A DNA stretch of 64,000 bases from an uncultured Lachnospiraceae bacterium. GTDB lineage: Bacteria > Bacillota > Clostridia > Lachnospirales > Lachnospiraceae. This document shows positions 59,428-64,000 of this stretch, piece after piece. The notes under the pieces were generated by a model, which made no database searches, was not told the DNA's origin, and saw nothing but the letters and a program-made list of their open reading frames with translations. Both the position numbers and the translations under genes were made by a program. The first letter of the stretch is position 1. The number at the start of each line of letters is the position of its first letter. Location of the stretch: assembly GCA_910586705.1 (NCBI GenBank), contig CAJUJK010000002.1:174468-238467 (forward strand). Reading direction: 5' to 3'.

Positions 59428-61817
59428 CATTCTGCCCCTTCATCCGCATTCTCCGTCTCCAGTCCGTCGATTCTCTCGATAATTTCCTCTTCCTCCGGCA
59501 GCACATCCTGTCTGCCCGCCGGAACCTCCTCGCTGTACAACGCGCCGTTTATAACCGCCTGCAGTCTCTGCGAATAGGACACATCATCTTCCGACGCAAG
59601 GATCTCCAGCGCATCTGCTTCCGATACGCCGAAATCTGCTGAAAGTCTCTCCAGAATCTGCGCATAAATATCGCTGACCTCACCCACCACATTGTAGGTC
59701 TCCGCCTCCGGCAAGATCACCTGATAGCGCTCTACGCCGGTGATCAGTGCATTCAGCGCTTCCAGCCGCATGTCAAGGTTTACATAATTTTCATAAGAAG
59801 AAAGTTTACGGTTCATCTGCAAAATCAGATTGCTTCTCTGATAGAGAACCTCATCCTGCTCATTCAGCTCTTTGCCGTACAAAAGATCATACACCTCAGC
59901 ATAGTCCTGATGATCGTATGCTACCTGCGCCTCTCTCTTCTCCATATAAACGGGCAGGAAAGAAGACAACAGTATGATACACGCCGCAATTGTACCGCAG
60001 AATACAAACACCGTTATCACTTTCTTCTTGGAAAGTTTCTTCTCCGGCGGCGCAAGCAGATCTATCTCTTCCGCTTCTTTTTTCTTTTTCTCTTTCTTCT
60101 TTTTCTTCTTTGCCTTTTTGCTTTCTTCCTCTTCGCCCTCGGCTGCTTCCTCTCCTTCTTCTCCCTCTTTGCCTTTCTTGCCCTTTTTCTTATCTTTCTT
60201 TTTCTTCTTTTTACCCTTCTTATCTTCTTCCTGCAATTCCTCTAAAAGTGCTTTATTCTCGTCGGTAACCGTTCCTGTCTCGCCGTCATTATCCGCCAGA
60301 ACTTCCGCCGCCACGGGATCTTCATCCTCATCCGCCTCCAGCAGGAAATTCATAAACCTCGCAAAAATTCCGGGTTTCTTCTCTTTCTCTTCTTCTGCTG
60401 CCGGTTCCTGCTCTGCCGTTTCTGCCAGAAGCGCCTCCAGTTCATCCCCGGTCTCTTCAACTGCGGCTTCCTCATCGCCGCCCTTCTTCTTTTTCCCGAA
60501 CAGCTTCTTGCGCTTCTTTTTCTCCTTCTTCGGCTTTCCCCCGCCTTCTCTCTCCGCGATCTCTTCCGGCGTCAGCTCACGGATACTCTCCGCTTCCTTT
60601 GCCGCCTCATCATTCTCAAAGAAATCAAAGCTGCCGTCCCCGTTGTCGTCCGCGCCTTCCAGCATCGCCAGTATATCGTCATCCGGCGAAACACCCTGAT
60701 CAGCCCCTTCCAACAGATCATTAATTTCAGACAGGGCTTCATCGTGATCCATCCCGGACAGCAGCGAAGAAAGATCCTCATCGCTCTCTCCCGATTCTTC
60801 CAGCGCAAAGTCATCCGCCGCGCCTTCCTCAGCAGATAAGTCACCGCTCAAAAGACGGTCGATATCCTCCTCAGACATCATCCCATCCATTTCGCTATCC
60901 GCAACTTCCGATTCTTCCAGAGACAGATCATCCAGTGACATCCCACCGTCGTCGCTCTCACCCAGTTCAAGACCGTCCAGCGACAGATCATCCATCGCCA
61001 TATCGTCGCCGCCGCTCTCGCCCAGATCCAATCCGTCCAGTGACAAATCATCCATCGCCATGTCGTCGCCGCCGCTCTCACCCAGATCAAGGCTGTCCAG
61101 TGACAAATCATCTATTGCCATGTCGTCACCGCCGCTCTCACCCAGATCCAATCCGTCCAGTGACAGGTCATCCATCGCCATATCGTCACCGCCGCTCTCA
61201 CCCAGATCCAATCCGTCCAGTGACAAATCATCTATTGCCATATCGTCGCCGCCACTCTCGCCCAGATCAAGGCTGTCCAGTGACAGGTCATCCATCGCCA
61301 TATCGTCACCGCCGCTCTCGCCCAGATCCAATCCGTCCAGTGACAGGTCATCCATCGCCATATCGTCACCGCCGCTCTCACCCAGATCAAGACCATCCAG
61401 CGACAGATCATCCATTTCTTCTGACATGCTTTCGCCTGCGTCTGTCTCTTCCATGGCAAACCCATCTGGCAACGCGTTTTCTTCCAGACCTGTGCCGTCC
61501 GACGGCAGCCCTTCTTCCCCGGAAACGGTATCCTCCGCAACAGCATTATGCTCGTTCATAAATGCGAGCATAGCCTCCATATCCTCCGCCTCGGAATTGC
61601 CCTGCTCCTGCGATTCTTCCTCCGCACCGCCGAGAGAACCCATAGATACCAGCATTTCCTCTATCTCCTGAGAAGACATGGCTTTTCCGCCATCCGCAGC
61701 GGATGCCGGGTTATCTCCCCCGTCCATCCCGGATGCCGCCTCTTCCTCTCCGTCCGATTTTCCGCCTCCCAGTATGGAATCTAATAAACTGTCTAAATAC
61801 TCTTCACTCGAACTCAT
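59427..61817 (-). CDS. large acidic-repeat membrane protein of unknown function
   Basis: About 796 residues. Order: acidic N-terminus, eight near-identical 20-residue repeats (DDLSLDGLDLGESGGDDMAM type, about 135-300), further acidic sequence, Lys-rich blocks (KKEKKKRKKLFGKKKKGG and others), one membrane helix (VITVFVFCGTIAACIILLSS) at about residue 600, and a C-terminal domain of about 170 residues with no known motif. No signal peptide, so the repeats are cytoplasmic and the C-terminal part is outside if the helix is a simple anchor. GGGGAG precedes the ATG at 61817; a leader hairpin and promoter lie upstream. Its stop overlaps hisH. Function cannot be assigned. Confidence 0.8.
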   Translation of the reverse strand: MSSSEEYLDSLLDSILGGGKSDGEEEAASGMDGGDNPASAADGGKAMSSQEIEEMLVSMGSLGGAEEESQEQGNSEAEDMEAMLAFMNEHNAVAEDTVSGEEGLPSDGTGLEENALPDGFAMEETDAGESMSEEMDDLSLDGLDLGESGGDDMAMDDLSLDGLDLGESGGDDMAMDDLSLDSLDLGESGGDDMAIDDLSLDGLDLGESGGDDMAMDDLSLDGLDLGESGGDDMAIDDLSLDSLDLGESGGDDMAMDDLSLDGLDLGESGGDDMAMDDLSLDGLELGESDDGGMSLDDLSLEESEVADSEMDGMMSEEDIDRLLSGDLSAEEGAADDFALEESGESDEDLSSLLSGMDHDEALSEINDLLEGADQGVSPDDDILAMLEGADDNGDGSFDFFENDEAAKEAESIRELTPEEIAEREGGGKPKKEKKKRKKLFGKKKKGGDEEAAVEETGDELEALLAETAEQEPAAEEEKEKKPGIFARFMNFLLEADEDEDPVAAEVLADNDGETGTVTDENKALLEELQEEDKKGKKKKKKDKKKGKKGKEGEEGEEAAEGEEEESKKAKKKKKKEKKKKEAEEIDLLAPPEKKLSKKKVITVFVFCGTIAACIILLSSFLPVYMEKREAQVAYDHQDYAEVYDLLYGKELNEQDEVLYQRSNLILQMNRKLSSYENYVNLDMRLEALNALITGVERYQVILPEAETYNVVGEVSDIYAQILERLSADFGVSEADALEILASEDDVSYSQRLQAVINGALYSEEVPAGRQDVLPEEEEIIERIDGLETENADEGAE
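60921..61416. repeat. 60-bp tandem repeat array inside the acidic-repeat gene
   Basis: Eight units of exactly 60 bases, in phase with the reading frame, differing by single bases (Asp-Gly or Asp-Ser, Met or Ile at fixed places). The array is followed by a degenerate partial unit. Identical units such as these are prone to copy-number change by slippage or recombination. Confidence 0.95.
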
Positions 61818-61832
61818 AGTTTCTCCCCATTT

Positions 61833-61859
61833 GTAACTATTCATTAAACGCATAGTTAC
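61833..61859. promoter_or_regulatory. leader hairpin of the acidic-repeat gene
   Basis: GTAACTAT (61833-61840) and ATAGTTAC (61852-61859) are perfect arms around an 11-base loop, ending a few bases before the ribosome-binding site. It could control translation. Confidence 0.55.
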
Positions 61860-61888
61860 ACACATTAATTTATGTCACACTACCTCAC

Positions 61889-61917
61889 ATTTTATCACAT
61901 CTTATTCTATTTAACAA
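61889..61917 (-). promoter_or_regulatory. promoter of the acidic-repeat gene and hisHF
   Basis: Minus strand TTGTTA (61917-61912), 17-base spacer, TAAAAT (61894-61889), 5 of 6 in the -10 box. Gives a leader of about 65 bases. Confidence 0.65.
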
Positions 61918-61977
61918 ATCCCTTTTCCAAAATCGAGCGCCCACGCGCCCGGTTCAGAGAATGCTCCATATTCTCCC

Positions 61978-62790
61978 TCAATGTTTCACGCTGTCGCAAT
62001 TTCCTAATAAGCCCAGAAAATCGACAGGATTCTCCGCAATCCCCCTGCTCCTGTCCGCAATTTCCTCTCCCACCTGATAAAGACGGGGATGCACGCGATA
62101 TAAAAAGGCTTTCTGACTGTAATACGCCATTTTCTCAAAGGGGAAACGAATGATGCCGGGATAACTCATGCCCGCCCCCAGTTCCAGCACACACAACTTC
62201 CTATTCACGGTACCCTGCAGCCATTTCGTGTAGACATTCCACTGATCCAGATATCCCTCCTGCGCATACCGTGCCACACCAATCTGATTAAAGCGCAGTT
62301 TCCCGCCGCACTTCGCACAGACCGGCTCTTCCAGATCGGACAAAGACAGTTCTCCTCTGTAATACCGCAAAACAGCCTCATAGGTATCCTTCGGTATCTC
62401 TGACAATTCCCCCGCACAATTTTGATCACACTGCATCCTGCGGAAACCGCCGCATGGCGTCACCAGTCTGTCTTCATCCAGCCCTGCCCCGTACAGATAA
62501 TCGTCTATACAGAGGGAAACCACAAAATAATTTTTGTCTGTCAGAAGCGCCCTCAATGACTGATAGGCACGATCCCATCTCTCTTCCCGAACCCGGCTCA
62601 AAATCATCTTCTGTAAAAAGGGCACAATCCAGACGTAACGCTCCCTGTCCCCGATCTCCCGGTCAATCTCCCGGTATCTGTCATCCTGCACAAGCGCGCC
62701 CCAGCCATACTGGAATCCTTCTCCCAGCCCCACAAGTACAAGTTCCGCATCCTTGATCTTTTCCCTTATTTCCTGTAATATTGGCTCCAT
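61978..62790 (-). CDS. Sir2-like NAD-binding protein with altered active site
   Basis: About 270 residues with a sirtuin-like outline: nucleotide segment ELVLVGLGEGF, FVVSLCIDDYLYGAGL at the place of the usual TxN.D motif, and a zinc cluster (CDQNC, CAKCGG). The catalytic histidine of sirtuins is not seen; the equivalent stretch reads TPCGGFRRMQC. A similar loss of His occurs in SirTM-type sirtuins that ADP-ribosylate lipoylated proteins, but the partner genes of that system are absent. The ATG at 62790 follows AAGGA. Activity is uncertain. Confidence 0.7.
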   Translation of the reverse strand: MEPILQEIREKIKDAELVLVGLGEGFQYGWGALVQDDRYREIDREIGDRERYVWIVPFLQKMILSRVREERWDRAYQSLRALLTDKNYFVVSLCIDDYLYGAGLDEDRLVTPCGGFRRMQCDQNCAGELSEIPKDTYEAVLRYYRGELSLSDLEEPVCAKCGGKLRFNQIGVARYAQEGYLDQWNVYTKWLQGTVNRKLCVLELGAGMSYPGIIRFPFEKMAYYSQKAFLYRVHPRLYQVGEEIADRSRGIAENPVDFLGLLGNCDSVKH

Positions 62791-62810
62791 CTTTTCATTC
62801 CTTTGCACAG

Positions 62811-62842
62811 AAAAAAGAAAGACCGGGAATTTCCCGGTCTTT
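62811..62842 (-). terminator. intrinsic terminator of cheV
   Basis: Minus strand AAAGACCGGG-AAATT-CCCGGTCTTT followed by CTTTTTT. Starts 20 bases after the cheV stop. Confidence 0.92.
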
Positions 62843-62861
62843 ACCTTTTGATATGTCCTGC

Positions 62862-63764
62862 TTACCTATTTGCCAAGACCAGTTCATCAACCACACGTAC
62901 CAGATTGCCGATTTCCGGCTTGGAAAGCTGCGCGTTTGCTCCGAGCGCCTCTCCCTTTCTCTTCATATCGTCATTGACCAGAGAGGAGAAAATAACGATC
63001 GGAATATTTTTCGTCTCATCATCCGACTTCACCAGTTTCGTCAGTCTGTGACCGTCCATAATCGGCATCTCAATATCAGTGATAATACACTGTACATGCT
63101 CCCTGAGCGTACCCTCTTTCTTGCACTCCTGAATCACATCATAAGCCTGCTGTCCGTTCTCTGTATGAATCAGATTCACATAGCCCGCCTTATGTAAGGA
63201 GTCTACAATCAGTTTATTCAGAAGCGGGGAATCCTCCGCAATCAGAATCGGCACATCAATCCTGTGTCTCTCACCCAGTTCTTCAATATCCGCAACCTTA
63301 AGACCTGTCTCGGGATTGATATCCGTCACAATCTTCTCAAAGTCAAGAATAATAATCAGCCTGTCATCAAATTTGATGATACCCGTCGATACGCCGTCTT
63401 CTGATGTGGATATCGTCGTGCCCGGTTTAATGATCTCTCTCCATGACACACGATGGATACCAACCACAGAATCCACATGAAATGCGATATCCAGCTTATT
63501 AAAGTTCGTGACGATAAAAAGCCCGCCCGGTTCAGATACGCCTCGCTGCAAGCAGTTCTTCAGGTCAATCGCTGTTATCATCACATCACGCGGCATAAAA
63601 ATGCCCTCAACACTCGGATGCGCATTCGGTACGGGCGTCACTTCCTGATAATTAATGATTTCCTTGATCTTCGCCACATTGATACCGTAAGCATTTCCGT
63701 CCAGCTTAAATTCAAGTACCTCCAGCTCATTTGTTCCATTTTCAAGCAGAATCTTTGTATCCAT
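62862..63764 (-). CDS. cheV: chemotaxis coupling protein CheV
   Basis: About 300 residues: a CheW-like coupling domain (1-150; LEFKLDGNAYGINVAKIKEI, FMPRDVMITAIDL) joined to a receiver domain (about 175-300) with phospho-acceptor Asp in CIITDIEMPIMDG, acidic IAEDSP and a Lys in LSKPEIG. It couples chemoreceptors to CheA and adapts by phosphorylation. The ATG at 63764 follows GAGGTGG. With the MCP and flagellin elsewhere in the window it supports a motile organism. Confidence 0.95.
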   Translation of the reverse strand: MDTKILLENGTNELEVLEFKLDGNAYGINVAKIKEIINYQEVTPVPNAHPSVEGIFMPRDVMITAIDLKNCLQRGVSEPGGLFIVTNFNKLDIAFHVDSVVGIHRVSWREIIKPGTTISTSEDGVSTGIIKFDDRLIIILDFEKIVTDINPETGLKVADIEELGERHRIDVPILIAEDSPLLNKLIVDSLHKAGYVNLIHTENGQQAYDVIQECKKEGTLREHVQCIITDIEMPIMDGHRLTKLVKSDDETKNIPIVIFSSLVNDDMKRKGEALGANAQLSKPEIGNLVRVVDELVLANR

Positions 63765-64000
63765 GCAATCCACCTCACGTTATATATTTAGAAAATACCT
63801 TCGCATCTTTCCGATTGCTCATTCATTTCCCTTAAATGTAAACAAATTTAGCCGCAATCTCAGATTTATCTTATTATATCACAAATATTCTAAAAAAAAA
63901 ACACTAATTACAATTTTTTGTAAATAGTGTTGATAAACTTGAAACATACCCTCAAAACCAAATACTGAATCTCCTTTTTTTCTATCCGTTTATCATCCCG
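63765..64000 (-). other. region upstream of cheV to the right edge
   Basis: Leader of cheV with a possible -10 box TATAAT (63878-63873) but no good -35 box. To the right lies the terminator at 63892-63931. From 63932 to the edge, the minus strand contains AAAAAAAGGAG and short open frames only; it may be the 3' end of a gene outside the window. No further call is made. Confidence 0.4.
63892..63931 (-). terminator. intrinsic terminator of a gene beyond the right edge
   Basis: Minus strand AACACTA-t-TTACAA-AAAA-TTGTAA-t-TAGTGTT followed by a run of nine or ten T. One internal mismatch. It insulates cheV from upstream transcription. Confidence 0.85.

Noticed and set aside
60921..61416. CRISPR-like array
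   Set aside because: Units are contiguous with no spacers and encode in-frame peptide repeats.
60935..61671. Plus-strand repeat frame rich in Ser-Pro or Arg-His-Pro opposite the 60-bp array
   Set aside because: Shadow of the in-frame repeat on the minus strand; no start signal.
63908..64000. C-terminal end of a partial gene at the right edge
   Set aside because: The only long open minus-strand frame would end inside the terminator stem; too short to support.

Overview
The window looks like chromosomal DNA of a motile, fermentative Clostridia of the Lachnospiraceae type. The signs are the gene order DUF177-rpmF-plsX-acpP-rnc-smc-ftsY, pta-ackA for acetate formation, TmcAL, a UPF0210+ACT pair, a two-gene minimal Suf system, energy-coupling factor (ECF) vitamin transport, feoAB, a GH10 xylanase lipoprotein, a GH13 maltodextrin enzyme, and a flagellin with CheV and an MCP. 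No phage, transposase, integrase or CRISPR array is visible. Genus and species cannot be read from the sequence alone. Almost all genes lie on the minus strand; the plus-strand genes are a tandem hemerythrin, two XRE-type regulators, tmcAL and two small proteins.

Layout. 1-8077: threonine dehydratase (cut by the left edge) and the lipid/ribosome/chromosome operon, read leftward from a consensus sigma-A promoter (8049-8077). 8101-17220: palindrome-rich spacer, chemoreceptor, double-domain hemerythrin, a frameshifted propeller gene, a very large flagellin with a sigma-28-type promoter, a divergent XRE regulator, and a xylanase. 17335-24153: LytTR/DUF3021 pair with a flavodoxin-SCP2-membrane fusion, then pta-ackA (split by a repeated palindromic element) and divergent tmcAL. 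24159-28620: sufC-sufB-cls-plsC and an HPr-like protein without the catalytic His. 28725-35297: glycerol-1-phosphate dehydrogenase-like protein, GH13 enzyme, and feoA-feoB-Sel1 under a promoter with an overlapping dyad. 35378-42213: epimerase, the ECF operon (S, fused A1-A2, T), UPF0210+ACT, upp. 42214-50902: small frameshifted gene, WalJ-type hydrolase, long FtsA-like protein, coaE, polA, orphan zinc-finger membrane protein, GH25 lysozyme. 51154-55737: an accessory zone of small proteins, regulators (XRE, TipA-like MerR), a Fic protein and tRNA-Leu(CAA). 55904-64000: lysA, ung, hisH-hisF, a large acidic-repeat membrane protein, a Sir2-like protein and cheV.

Three themes tie the region together. 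First, four operon junctions (DUF177/MCP, pta-ackA, ecfS-ecfA, hisH-hisF) carry chains of short perfect palindromes, often with three-base GAA/TTC loops. Second, three separate minus-strand genes (11119-11932, 42214-42424, 51154-51556) each become intact if one base is removed from a C4 run on the plus strand, which points to a systematic sequencing error or a mutational habit. Third, several regulatory regions can be read directly: sigma-28 flagellin promoter, MerR-type 19-bp spacer promoter with central palindrome, feo promoter/operator, a leaderless gene, and strong intrinsic terminators. I did not find a clearly new multi-gene defence or biosynthetic system; the best candidates for new biology are the palindrome chains, the flavodoxin-SCP2-membrane fusion, the hemerythrin ligand substitution and the acidic-repeat membrane protein.
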